Positions 1 to 9,905 of a stretch of DNA of 64,000 bases are shown here, one piece after another. The first letter of the stretch is position 1. Every line of letters begins with the position of its first letter. Both the position numbers and the translations under genes were made by a program. Source of the stretch: Pseudoips prasinana (lineage: Eukaryota; Arthropoda; Insecta; Lepidoptera; Nolidae); assembly GCA_951640165.1 (NCBI GenBank), contig OX621236.1, positions 25,412,948 to 25,476,947 of the forward strand, in the 5' to 3' direction. Under the pieces are notes generated by a model, which was not told the origin of the DNA, did not search any database, and saw only the letters and a program-made list of their open reading frames with translations.

Positions 1-294
1 GGTACGGAACCCTCTTGTAACTAAACATAGGTGGACATAGACCTGGCCCAAAGTTACCATTTGGAGAGATATGCCATAACATTCCTGTACGAGAAGTTGT
101 TCTGGTCACGAGAACATAATACTTATAAAACAAGGGCCTCCTCCTACCTTATGTGTACACAAACCCACAGGACTGCTGCATTCTGTGGTAGTTTCCGATA
201 CGCTGCTAGTAAAATTTGGAATGATCTGCCGCCACCTTTTCATATTATGAAATCTGTCAACTCTTTCGGTATGCGCTATAAAAAATATTAACAT
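1..294 (+). pseudogene. C-terminal end of a CR1/L2-like LINE reverse transcriptase
   Basis: An open frame of 86 codons from 31 to 291 reads like the tail of a CR1/L2-type non-LTR reverse transcriptase. It has a TR-x-S block, then a run ending in WNDLPPPF, then a closing segment rich in basic and aromatic residues. That order (TR...S, W-N-x-LP, x-F-x-x-x-x-K-x-Y) is the usual end of the polyprotein after the reverse transcriptase thumb. The catalytic part is missing and probably lies to the left of the window edge. An AT-rich stretch follows, as expected of a LINE 3' tail. The fragment cannot be functional alone. The clade call is from motif memory only. Confidence 0.6.
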
Positions 295-1334
295 CGCAAC
301 AAAAAAGTTAAATTTGATAATTATAGGTTTTTGTATCGTCCGTTATTATGTAGTGTAATTTTATAAGTGAATTGTTTTTATTTAGATTATAAGTTTATTT
401 TAGTTGCCTATCCTTAATTTTAAAATATGTTTTAAATTACATATTTATTTATTTTTTGCTTTGTTATGTATTAATTTTAAGTTATAATTTAATTTTTAGT
501 ATTTTTTTTTATTTTTTATATATAATATTGATATTACTTTCCATTTAAATTACTTTGCCATTGTGGCTTACATCAGCCTCTATCGGAAGATCAGCGCTGC
601 AGTAAAACACCTGTGTTGCCGTATCTAATGCTGAGATAGGGGCCTTTTTTGACAACGAAATTTATTATATTTTCATTAATTTAGCTATGTATGTTAAGAT
701 TTCTTGTTTGACAAAAATGAACATTTTTTCATTTCATTTCATAATCGCCACGCTTCGGAGACGGATTGACGATCGCAATACGATGGTCACAGTACACATA
801 AGGACTGCTGCCGATCCTTTGGGAGATATTCCCCTGGATAGACTTCTACGCCCCCACGGTATGAAAAGGTGTGGTGATACTCTTTGCCGTCGGCTACACA
901 GCTGTATTTATAACTCCATAATTTGATTTTTAACGTCTCTTGAAAGGAACATGTATTATTTACTGACCAATACTCTCAGGAACATCAATAAGCATCCAAT
1001 TACATAACTGATTATTGTATGCTTGGCACATCATTGCTAATTAATTAATACTGTCTCTAAGGACTTGGTGACGGCAAGTACGTAATCTATCTTAGTACTC
1101 AGGCTCAGACTAATGTTATTAGAGACATGATTGGTAGTAGTTGTGAAACTGACTACCATGGTTGGCGTGATATGCGTACATTTTTGAAATCTCTTAAATA
1201 TTTATTTCTTGGAATTTGCTAGAAGAATAGAATTAATATACGTACTTATTGTTATTCTTGAGAAATCAATTAATCGAATCGAATTAAGTTTCATAAAATA
1301 TCTTCGAGAAACTTTAGATCATGTTCTAATCTAC
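295..1334. other. No gene recognised; AT-rich DNA with a possible LINE tail
   Basis: About 295-560 is very AT-rich and may be the 3' tail of the preceding LINE fragment. A more balanced block at 560-650 matches nothing I know. The rest shows only short chance open frames and no splice-like or RNA-like structure. Confidence 0.4.
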
Positions 1335-1339
1335 AAAAA

Positions 1340-1455
1340 GTGGGCAAGCCCGCTAAAAGATGGACCGATGATCTTGTTAGGGTAGACTTCAAGACCTGCA
1401 ATTATGGAGATCTATGGTATGTGGGAATTATGTCCAGCTGTGGACGTCTTCCAGC
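1340..1455 (+). mobile_element. RTE-type LINE fragment (C-terminal coding end)
   Basis: One frame reads VGKPAKRWTDDLVRV, matching the conserved end of the RTE-type ORF also seen much better at 8266-8776. Similarity then decays through to a degraded copy of the terminal block. Both ends are truncated and no target duplication was found. Confidence 0.6.
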
Positions 1456-1808
1456 TACAATTAATTTGCCGACGTGACTAAAATATTCAGATTGAAGAAC
1501 CATGATGTCTACTTCAAATGACTTCTCTTGCCCAGTATTTTTCTGCCGTTGAATATGCGGTCCAGATTAGCACCGATCAACCCTGCTCTGAATGTGACAT
1601 GCCAGATAATCACAAGCTGCCTCAAATTCCGATTCAAAACATGTATCGGCAGGAATTGCGCCCCTAGCTGTAACAAGGGAGTAGGTATGGAAAATCATAC
1701 GACAGAACCAGACAGGAGACACACTTTTCATATGGTAAGAGCAATGCGTAGGTACGCATGCCATGCGTAATAAGTGTCTGCGGGTAGGTATGTCGGACGC
1801 ACACCGAC

Positions 1809-1931
1809 TAAGAGCCGATTTCACCGTTGAAATTAAACGCGATCAGTGGACGATAAACTCAGTTACAGGAAGCGGAACCGAGTTTAGCGTCAATTTTTAG
1901 CGTTTAATTTTAACGGTGAAATCGGCTCTAA
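1809..1931. mobile_element. 117-bp MITE, PIF/Harbinger-like, TAA target duplication
   Basis: Bases 1812-1928 begin with GAGCCGATTTCACCG and end with its reverse complement. The arms are about 30 bp with one mismatch. TAA lies on both sides (1809-1811 and 1929-1931). A 3-bp TWA target duplication is the PIF/Harbinger signature, so a Tourist-like MITE is the best call. There is no coding capacity. The superfamily is inferred from the target duplication only. Confidence 0.65.
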
Positions 1932-2009
1932 ATCTAACCTGCCGCCGCCGTGTACTTCTCTTGACGCCTGATGGGATTAGCCCCGGAAACGCGGGTATAA
2001 GTAGCCATA

Positions 2010-2206
2010 TTTATAATTGTCATAAAACATTGTTTATGGGTTTAACGCGATTAAACTTTATTGTTATTGTCACGACGTTTCGACTTAGTTGCAGTGATCC
2101 TAGTCACGGGCTGACTAAGATCAATGCTTGGTGCAATCGTCAAGAAAATAACTATAAAGTTTAATCGCGTTAACGCCCTTAAACAATGTTGTATAATTAT
2201 AATACG
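2010..2206. mobile_element. Hairpin-type MITE with about 65-bp inverted arms
   Basis: The 19-bp core starting TTAACGCGATTAAAC at about 2042 is repeated perfectly in inverted form near 2153-2171. Imperfect similarity extends both inwards and outwards, to about 2010 and 2206. The spacer holds a segment near 2076-2120 (CGACTTAGTTGCAGTGATCC) that recalls dispersed lepidopteran repeats. Element ends and target duplication are not certain. Confidence 0.5.
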
Positions 2207-2634
2207 CGAAAGTTTAATAGTTCATTATATAACATACTTCTATCAAGCTTTCTTTCCACAGTCGTTCACTTTATTTACTGATGAGCTTGCTCAAACTTCG
2301 CCCAGCAGACTCTTATTAACCGTTTATAGTTGCAACTGTTGCAAGGGATATTAATTCCACATTTCAGCCTTATCTATTTCGAAAATTAATATAACAGGGA
2401 TGTACACCGCAGTCAACACAATACAATTTCATTCAGTCTTCATTGAATACGAAAAGCTCCAAGATCCCGCCGCTCTTGAACGAACTAAACGTAATTTAAT
2501 TTATCATTGCAGAGTAGAAAATATAAGGCAATTTCAACTAGCCTGAGTTTTATTAGAATGTTGCTATAAAGGAACTATCAAACTACTTTTTTGCTTGAAG
2601 ATGTGCCTATTATATGGTACTTATGGTGCCTATC

Positions 2635-2775
2635 TGGAAGACCCTAAGATGATCTTGTAGGGGCCGCCGGAAACCGCTGGATGCGGGTAGCGTAAGAGCG
2701 GCAATTGAGGAGATCTTTGGGAAGGCCATTGTCCAGCTGTAGAAGTATTTCGGATGATATGATGGTGATGATGAT
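2635..2775 (+). mobile_element. RTE-type LINE fragment, decayed C-terminal end
   Basis: The stretch carries the same terminal block as the RTE copy at 8266-8776: a GATGATCTTGT motif, then a CGCTGGATGCGGGTAGCG block, then TTGTCCAGCTG and the GATGATATGATG-like end. The frame is broken. Loss of the upstream part is typical of 5'-truncated LINE copies. Confidence 0.55.
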
Positions 2776-3848
2776 TCCCATCTAAATAATACGTTTAAAT
2801 AGAATTAGAACATCCAAAATCATTAAGAGAGATAGCCAGGTCAATAAATAAAATATTTTTCTTAATTAATCAAATAAATTAGGAGAATTCAATAAAAAAA
2901 TATTTTTAAGAGTTTCTTTTAGTTTAACCATTTTTTGGTGATTGCTGCTGATTGCTACCATTGACTACTATTTAAATAATCAAATCGGTTAATTTCCGTA
3001 AAGTTATAATGCCGATTTAGCCTCCGAAAATTCATACACTATTTTAGTGAAACTCATTGATTCCAAAAGACAAATTCAGTGAAAATGGTGACAAAATTTA
3101 ATTTATTTGTTATTAATTTTTTGGCATTTTCATAAGTAGTTGTTCTGAGTCTGGATGCGGTCCGTCGATAATTTGTTTGTGAAGTACCCCGCGCCATAAT
3201 GATTCATTGCCTTAGTGCAGATGTTGCCTTTAAAAAAATATATATAAAAACGTTACAATATTTGGCAAAACACGAAAGAATATAGTGCTCTTTTTTGCAT
3301 GAATGGTATAATTAACAATCCGTGAAAATATTTGTCCGTACTATTTTTAAACATTATATAATTACTATACACTTCTAAATAGGTAAGAACACCTTATATG
3401 TTTTGTTTCCTTTCATATGTCACACACTCACTGTATCCTTGTCAACATTTAAGTAAAAGAACTTGAAAAGAAAGTTTTTGATTACGTTTCTTACAGTGAA
3501 TTCACATTGGAGTGACCCTGACTGCCTCTTCAATAGGTGGCCCTGGATCGATCCGGCTTACCAAACTCCCAAAAACATTTGTCACTCGCTTTCCGGCGGA
3601 AGTAAACATCGAAGGAAATGTGAAGTCAAATAAGTCAAACTACATAAACAGTAATTCTCAAAGTCATATACTTATACCCCCCTTTTTATATATATTTTTA
3701 AAACGACGTTAGCTTAGGATGTTTTTACTGCGTCACCTTTCCGTACTCCATCCCATTACGATGTTTATGAGAGAGTCATGCCGTACCAAGTAGGTACCCC
3801 AAAATGATTTCTCTAACACTCAACATGTTCTAAAATATATATTGGTCT
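2776..3848. other. No gene recognised; contains a SINE 3' fragment
   Basis: About 3125-3245 resembles the 3' half of a tRNA-headed SINE that is also present at 9690-9905 and, inverted, at 28105-28260 (shared TAAGTAGTTGTTC-GAGTCTGG-like core). The rest is AT-rich sequence with no supported feature. Confidence 0.4.
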
Positions 3849-4078
3849 CAAAAATGGGAAATCATAAATATAATCGTCCGGCGGGTCTCGAACCTGCACC
3901 ATCTACCAATCCGGGGTAGGCGCTCTGCGTTAAGCTACGAACGATACACGCTAGCAGATCGAATTTAGGATTTCCTTGCTAACACCCTTCCGGAGAAAGC
4001 AGAGCGCCTACCCCGGATTGGTAGATGGTGCAGGTTTGAGACCCGCTGGACGATTAAATTTATGATTTCCCATTTTTG
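3849..4078. repeat. 80-bp inverted repeat built from tRNA-like sequence
   Basis: Arms 3849-3928 and 3999-4078 are reverse complements with about three mismatches, separated by a 70-bp spacer. The left arm plus part of the spacer holds a tRNA-like fold on the minus strand (see 3874-3944), and the right arm repeats its 3' part in the other orientation. This could be two head-to-head SINE fragments or one fold-back event. I see no target duplication. Confidence 0.7.
3874..3944 (-). tRNA. tRNA-like sequence, probably a tRNA pseudogene or SINE head
   Basis: On the minus strand 71 bases fold as a near-cloverleaf. The acceptor arm has seven pairs (one G-T), the D stem four pairs, the anticodon stem is CTACC/GGTAG around a CCGGATT loop, and the T arm holds the GGTTCGAGACC box. 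The D loop is short and lacks GG, the base at the position of invariant T33 is C, and the T stem has a mismatch. Those defects and the inverted partner at 3999-4078 argue against a working tRNA gene. Confidence 0.4.
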
Positions 4079-4189
4079 TGATTAGATAAACGCTTGCATT
4101 GCGAGTAATGCTATAAAAATTAAAATTTAATATATATTGGTGTCAACCATATATTTTTAACTCCATTCCATGTCATCATTATAATAATA

Positions 4190-4645
4190 ATAATATCCTC
4201 GGACATTATTAACACACGACCATTTGATCCCAAACTAAGCAGAGCTTGGACTATAGAAACCAGATAACTGATATACTACTTTTCATTTATAAATAATAAA
4301 TAAATAAAATACACTTTATTGTACACAAAAAATAAAAGAACATTTAACAATGAAACATTAATTTTAATTTTATTTTATTTATTTAGGGATAATTAACAGC
4401 TACAACATAATACATACACATAGGATTTACAAAATTATTAAGTAATGTTGCAGCCCACGACATTTAATGTACAATGGGCGGTCTTATCGCATAAAGCGAT
4501 TTCTTCCAGACAAAACTTAAATACATACTTATATAGAGAATTACATCCAGACTCAGGACAAATAAACATGTTCATGCACACAAATATCTGTCCTGGGTGG
4601 GAATCGAACCCACGACCACAGATCTCATTATAAATGCGTTCAATC
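4190..4645 (-). mobile_element. tRNA-headed SINE, minus strand, split by another repeat
   Basis: Read on the minus strand, the tRNA-like B box (GGTTCGATTCCCACCCAGGA) at about 4586-4618 is followed by the ATTTGTGTGCATGAACATG body and, beyond an interruption, by the GTTTGGGATCAAATGGTCG end near 4200-4260. The interrupting block (about 4285-4520) is a different dispersed repeat with a GTACAATGGGCGG core. The same SINE family recurs at 11625, 22457, 27798, 38375, 47612 and inside the LTR element at 51740. Confidence 0.7.
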
Positions 4646-5609
4646 TCTCGCTCTCTTTGTGCCCGTTAATTATACATGTGTTTGTAAGGTACTCCGCAAC
4701 ACATGTATAGATTTCTCTAGTGCGGGGCATTGTGTTAAAAAAAACCTTGAAGGTGAACTCCAACGTTCTTCAAAAAATATTAAAGACACATAACATAAAT
4801 TTTGACAAGTACCCCTACGATCAAATGGGGTTCCGCACTTTGAGGAATCCTGACATGAAATATATAGGTATCCAAACCCGGGCATTTATAGACGTTTCAT
4901 AAAAAAGGGAACGGCGAAAGAAACGCCGCGTTGACTGTACTATAAACCGAAAGCAACGGTTTGTGAGCGCAGAATTAGGTTATTCTCGTCACCCCACTAA
5001 ATAAACCTTTTGTATTTTACATGGTATAAGTTTACTAGCTTCTGCACGCAGCTTCAACCGTATAGAAATTCCTGGTAAGGAATCTGATAAATATTCCAAG
5101 GTGAATTCAATCTCCGTTCAAATTCAATTTCAACGTACCTAGTATGGCGACGAAGACTAATGTCTATCAACAACAGACTTTTTCGGTAATTTCATTGGAA
5201 GGATGTTGTTAAGAGACATACGAGTATGTAAGTCTCTGTCGCAATGCTAGCGCCCCAGGCAGCGGAATAAATAATGAACAAACAAACGAACATCTTTTGG
5301 AATCATATCGGTAATAGGAATAGGTACGGATATGCAATGAGTATATACACTATAATCAGATTGTAATACTTGTAACTTTACAGGTTTTAGGTCCATGTTT
5401 TACAAATCCTGGTCTCCAAGTTACCCGTACAATAATGACAGAATCATACAGAACAAGCTCATGTTGGAATTTTGATTGGCAAAGCTTATCACGACAAGAA
5501 CTAATCAATGCGCTGAATACCCATTAGCTCAAGCTGTTCGTTCGTTTCGGTTTTTTGCAAATTCATACTGAAGCCTCAGTCATCGTTATGTTTCCTCACA
5601 CCAGTTTTA
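4646..5609. other. No gene recognised
   Basis: Only short open frames in several directions, with no known domain. Base composition is ordinary for the window. Confidence 0.35.
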
Positions 5610-5935
5610 ATAATAATGTTTTTTTTTTATAACATAGGGCGACAAACGAGTAAACGGGTCACCTGATGATAAGTGATCACCGCCGCCCATAGACACTCGC
5701 AACACCAGAGTAGTCGCGGGTGTGTTTCCGGCCTTTAAAAGAGTCAGCAAACAAGTATTGCTGACCCTTCCCCCCACCCCAATGAGCTCTGGTGACCTTA
5801 CTCACACTCGGAAACACAACATTAAGTTATTAATGTTATTATTTAGGAATGTATTCTGTAAGGTGGAGGTACTTCCCCAGTCGGGCTGCTCTTTGAGCGA
5901 ATGAACGCTGTGCCCTACCGCTTTGTGTCTATCTA
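5610..5935 (-). repeat. Dispersed SINE-like repeat (GGTCACCTGATGATAAGTG family)
   Basis: This block recurs in the opposite orientation at 33895-34200 and 42945-43215. All share the 'GGCCGGCAACGCACC', 'CCCACCCCAATGAGCTC' and 'GAAGTACCTCCACC' segments as read on one strand or the other. In the copies on the plus strand an A-rich tail follows the TCAGGTGA-like end, which suggests a retroposed non-autonomous element. The start of this copy is marked by a T-rich run, the complement of such a tail. Confidence 0.6.
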
Positions 5936-6300
5936 CAATTACAAAACAAAGTTACCAGACTATAACGCAACTTCTATCGGACTATAATATATATGCAAAC
6001 AACTGCTATTTAACAACAAGAAAATGCATAGCAACAAAGTTTCACTAACAAATTCGTGCCACGCACCATATCGTGTGAGCTAGGTATTTGTAGCGGCCAT
6101 TAAAACAACTGAGCACATATTAATTACCTCCAAATACTCGAGTTTAACGCTCACAGTACTAGTGGAATTAGATATTCAAACCACGAAAAGGTGCATGGAC
6201 CCGAAAGTTGTAGTGCTTTAGCCACCTAGCAAAGTGTCTGTTAACTATGCTTTAGATAAACTTGCCTACATAACATAGAAGCTGGACAGCCTCGTGAACT
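5936..6300. other. No gene recognised
   Basis: AT-rich, with no supported feature. Confidence 0.3.
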
Positions 6301-6309
6301 GTAACAGAC

Positions 6310-6522
6310 GTGCTTAAACCGAAGATCACCGCGACACCAGCGTCTCGGTCGGACCTCCTGGTTTTACCGCCAGAGGTCGCGAAGGGTTCACCCAAGTGCC
6401 AAGTCCTCAGCAGCGTCGCATTGAGCTTGGCCCGTTATAAGGCGAAACAACCGAGCCACTTGCTGCTGGAGCTCCCGGCTTTCCCGGCGGACGGTTACCC
6501 GTCCCGACTGGACTGTGACTGA
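6310..6522 (+). other. GC-rich block with a 70-codon open frame, unknown
   Basis: This 210-bp stretch is clearly richer in G and C than its surroundings and stays open for 70 codons from an ATG. The encoded peptide is rich in Pro, Ser, Ala and Leu and shows no domain I recognise. It could be a fragment of a LINE coding or untranslated region, or a stray exon. No splice sites, upstream promoter or second copy in the window support a gene. Confidence 0.2.
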
Positions 6523-7440
6523 ATACTAGAAGTATTCCATGTGTTGTTGCTGAAAGGAGATCATTCTTTTTGAGCCCACTAGCAACGGTTGCGTATATTA
6601 ATCACATCAATCTTAAAAAATATGCCGAAATTATTACAACAAATAAGTTCTAACTTATAAAGATATGTAACCGGAATCATGAATCATTAAAAAAAGTACT
6701 TTTTTGATATTCGGTTACGGCTCGCCGCCATTTATACAAACAAAGGGCGAAGATTGCCAGCTTTTAGGGAATTCCCTAATTTTCAGGAAATTATAATTGA
6801 TTTGTAGCCTTCTGACACGTGAACTGTTTGGCTCCATAACAGTTAAATTGTTGCGATTTCATATTTATGTAAATATATATAAAACGGATGGGAATAAGAA
6901 TAGTTCTCTCAACAATGGATATGGTTATTTGGTTATTTGAAGTGAAATAATCTTTAGCGGCGTTGAGCACTTTTCTTGGGATGGGTATAAAATATAAAAC
7001 TCACGTCAGGACATAATATTTCCAGTCCATTTATATACTTTTGTCACAGATATGTAGGGTTGTGAATGGGACAATCGAGGAATTATATAATGATCATTGG
7101 TAACCCTGAACACTTAACGTCACGTCACTTACGTTTTCTTTCGAATTGTGTGATTGTATTTTTCTTAGTTTCTCGTATTTCTTTGAAATATTTGTCGAAA
7201 ATGGCTTGAGCAAAAACGATTACTGTCCGAGACAGCTGTAGTTACGCGTCATCTTGCTTCTATGTGGATTTCATGTTTAAATTGTCATATTTCTCAGGAT
7301 TCCGGTTAGATATCCTAAAACTAATACCACCCAATTAATCTAGAGATCATAAGGAACAAATTGACATAGGTTTCATTAATAAACGCGAGAATTTTTGGTG
7401 GGCCCATCCGCCATAGAAAAAGAAACTGACGCGATGGTAC
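6523..7440. other. No gene recognised
   Basis: AT-rich DNA with short open frames only. Confidence 0.35.
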
Positions 7441-7465
7441 ATGTTAAACAACTATGTCTATGTGT

Positions 7466-7590
7466 ATATACATAAATTCGTGACAAAAGAGCACAAGGCC
7501 ACAAAATTACAACATTCACACAGTATAACAATACTGCGTGGATTTTGTAATTTTGTGGTCTGTGCTCTTTTGTCACGAATTAATGTATAT
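7466..7590. mobile_element. Palindromic MITE, about 125 bp
   Basis: The left arm (about 7466-7511, containing ATTCGTGACAAAAGAGCACA) is repeated inverted at about 7546-7590 with few differences. The centre is itself nearly symmetrical (CACAGTAT, four bases, ATACTGCGTG). A whole-length hairpin is typical of mariner- or hAT-derived MITEs. Target duplications are not clear; a TA is possible at the left end. Confidence 0.6.
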
Positions 7591-7944
7591 TTACGTTTCA
7601 AAGTTATACATCTAAGTATGATACACAAACTAGGGCTATTCATAATGGGCCAAAAACGCTACAAAGTTGTTTGAAAAGATGCATTTAGGCCTAGTCTTTT
7701 TCCGTTGGTGTATTGTAAGCCTCAAATGAATGAAATAGCCCCTTCATTTGAGACTTGAGATTTCTCTCTGCGGAGCAAATTTTGTTGCTGACCGTTATTC
7801 ATTTATCCATACTCCACATAAATAGCAACAAACGGAAACAGAACGTTTCTTTTGATGTATAATATTCTATTACCAAAACAGAGATTTAGTTATCATCAGC
7901 TCTGTTTTAGTATTCTATTAGTTTTTAATTTCATACAGACCGTC

Positions 7945-8235
7945 TCGTTGGTGTAGCGGTAGCTTTTACCCGCTGATAAAAGGTCCTTAGTTCGAATCAC
8001 AATGCGGGTGACAAAGAGTATTTGGGCAAAACCCTGTAGCAGCCTGGAGTTTGGGAGTACATGCGGTTTTACTCCTCCGTGCCTCCGACAGCAAATAATA
8101 ACTACGAGAAGCTCAAACACTAAAGCTCGATTCTTACGACTTAAGTGTTTTATCAATTTCAGTGAAACGTCAATAAATCTAGATAAAAATATGTGTTGGT
8201 TCTGCACCTGAACTCCCAGAAGTTACACAAAAACT
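7945..8235 (+). mobile_element. tRNA-headed SINE-like element, family B relative
   Basis: The head GTTGGTGTAGCGGTAGC followed by AGTTCGAATC has the A-box and B-box layout of a tRNA gene without a consistent cloverleaf. The CTGGAGTTTGGGAGTACATG body resembles the 'CTGGGAGTTGGGGGTATTAT' body of the SINE at 34253-34618. The 3' part differs, so this is a divergent subfamily or a chimera. Confidence 0.5.
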
Positions 8236-8253
8236 TAGTAAATAAATCAATAT

Positions 8254-8281
8254 TTCTACGATTGAGAAATCAATCGTAGAA
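8254..8281. repeat. 12-bp perfect hairpin at the 5' edge of the RTE fragment
   Basis: TTCTACGATTGA (8254-8265) and its reverse complement (8270-8281) flank GAAA. The right arm is part of the RTE coding sequence that continues downstream, so the left arm looks like a short inverted copy made at the truncated 5' end. Confidence 0.6.
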
Positions 8282-8790
8282 TCCAACGCTGGGCAGCGTT
8301 CGGGAAGCTACGTAACATCTTCTCGTCCAAAATATCGCAGTGTCTCAAGTCGAAAGTTTTCGACCAGTGACTGATGACTTACAGAACAGAGACGTGGTCG
8401 CTGCCTATGGGCCTTATTAGAAGGCTCAAGGTCACCCAAAGAGCAATGGAGAGGGCTATGCTCGGAGTTTCCCTGCGGGATCGAATCAGAAATTTCGACA
8501 TCCACAGGCGAACCAAAGTTACCGACATAGCCCGAAGAATTGCAAAACTGCAGTGGCAGTGAGCGGGGCACATAGCTCGTAGAACCAATGGCCGTTAAAA
8601 AGGATCTCGAGTGGCGACCACGAACCGGAAGACGCAGCGTGGGCATGCCCCCTACAAGATGGACCGATGATCTTGTGCGGGTCGCTGGAAACTGCTGGAT
8701 GCGAATAGCGCAAGACCCGCAATTCTGGAGATTTTTGGGGGAGACCTTTGTCCAGCAGTGGATGTCTTTCGGCTGATATGATGCTGAAAT
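8266..8790 (+). pseudogene. RTE-type LINE, 3' end of the reverse transcriptase ORF
   Basis: A single reading frame starts at about 8271 with NRRIQRWAAFGKLRNIFSS, continues through TYRTETWSLPMG, LIRRLKVTQRAMERAMLG and VTDIARRIAKLQWQ, then shifts frame near 8590 into RPRTGRRSVGMPPTRWTDD and ends at a TGA at 8774-8776. This is the conserved region after the catalytic palm in RTE elements. Stop codons interrupt it before LMTYRTE and after LQWQ, so it is dead. The upstream endonuclease and palm are absent, as in a 5'-truncated copy. An AT-rich tail follows. Smaller pieces of the same family lie at 1340, 2635, 55610 and 60785. Confidence 0.85.
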
Positions 8791-8849
8791 AAAATATTTA
8801 CATATAATAAATAAATATCCGGGATATATCACACAGCGCCATCTAGCCC

Positions 8850-9055
8850 AAACTAAGCATAGTTCCTACTAGACAATGGATAGAAATTCTCATATATTTT
8901 TTTGTAAATTCAGACAGAAAACACCCAGACCAAGACAAATAAACATGAGTTCATGAATACAAGTACTTGTCTAGTGCGGGGATCAAACCCCCAAATTTGG
9001 ATTCCACTAAGGTTCACAACCAACTTGATCACGATGAGCGTCAAGTCTAAGTTGT
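8850..9055 (-). mobile_element. tRNA-headed SINE, family A relative, minus strand
   Basis: On the minus strand a degraded tRNA-like head with a GGTTTGATCCCCGCAC box is followed by a body ending in CTTAGTTTGGGCTAGATGG, the 3' signature of the SINE family described at 4190. The copy is diverged and lacks clear target duplications. Confidence 0.55.
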
Positions 9056-9200
9056 GGATAACATTAATGGATACGTTTAATTCAATCCAAATATAAGGCT
9101 TTAAAGTTTTAGGACAGACAACTTGAGCCTCACATTAGGGGTCTTACGGGGCATACTAGAAAATTATAATCCATATGTAAATTAAACCACTAGTTAAACA

Positions 9201-9667
9201 ATAAGAAAGTTACTCTGGAGTAGTTTATTATCTGGAGTAGTTTATTATACGGATCTTAACAACTTCCGTGCGTTTAAGCGCTTTTGCCATACCTACTATT
9301 GGAATCAAATATAACAGCTCACTTAGGACCCTTAAATTGACTCTCGGTGCTTTTGCAGCTGGCTTCTCTAGTTGCAAATCTCTCATTTTATGAGGCTATA
9401 GCCTCTTTACATCTTTCTGTCTCCTGCTTTGCTCTGGAGGGAAGTAGAACAATTCATTTTCTAACTCCTCCTTTTTTCTATTTCTGATTAAATTCGTTGC
9501 GGGATCCAAGACAGTTAAAGCGATTCCCCGGGACATGCCTGAGTTTCACCGCTCAGTGTAATTTCATTGTGTGCCACTGTTGGTTGTCCTGGCTTACAGG
9601 AGTTGCAGTGGTGGGTAAGAGGAAGGGACCAGACCCTGTAAAAAAAATAAAAAAATAAGAAAGTTAC
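9201..9667 (+). mobile_element. 5'-truncated 3'-end copy of the R1-clade LINE
   Basis: Bases 9214-9654 match the last codons and 3' untranslated region of the longer R1-clade LINE at 17433-19746, including the tail of the coding region, the TAA and the block ending TGGTGGGTAAGAGG before an A-rich tail. The 13-bp sequence ATAAGAAAGTTAC lies immediately before (9201-9213) and after (9655-9667), a clean target-site duplication. The 5' junction carries an 18-bp duplication (TCTGGAGTAGTTTATTAT twice), and a dozen or so bases present in the longer copy are missing just downstream. Confidence 0.9.
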
Positions 9668-9689
9668 CTACTTAAAACTTATACTGCGA

Positions 9690-9905
9690 GTGTGGAGTCG
9701 CGGTTAAGACAGTCGCCACGACACTTCGTGCCCGGGTCCGACTCCCGCCCTGGACATTTTTTTGTCTGACCCATAAGTAGTTGTTCTAAAGTCTGGGTGG
9801 TAAATTGTGTCCATCAATTATATGTTTTTAAAATACACCGCGACACAGAGATACAGTTCGAAGTTAAGTCATTGTCTTTAAAAAAACAATACACCTGTTT
9901 CGATT
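9690..9905 (+). mobile_element. tRNA-headed SINE, family E
   Basis: The head GTGTGGAGTCGCGGTTAAGAC with a later GGGTCCGACTCCC box is tRNA-like. It is followed by CATAAGTAGTTGTTCTAAAGTCTGGGTGG. The same arrangement occurs inverted at 28105-28260, with fragments at 3125, 24525, 32455 and 38700. Confidence 0.55.

Noticed and set aside
8308..8832. A 174-codon minus-strand open frame
   Set aside because: It is the antisense of the RTE reverse transcriptase end, whose sense frame carries clear family motifs.
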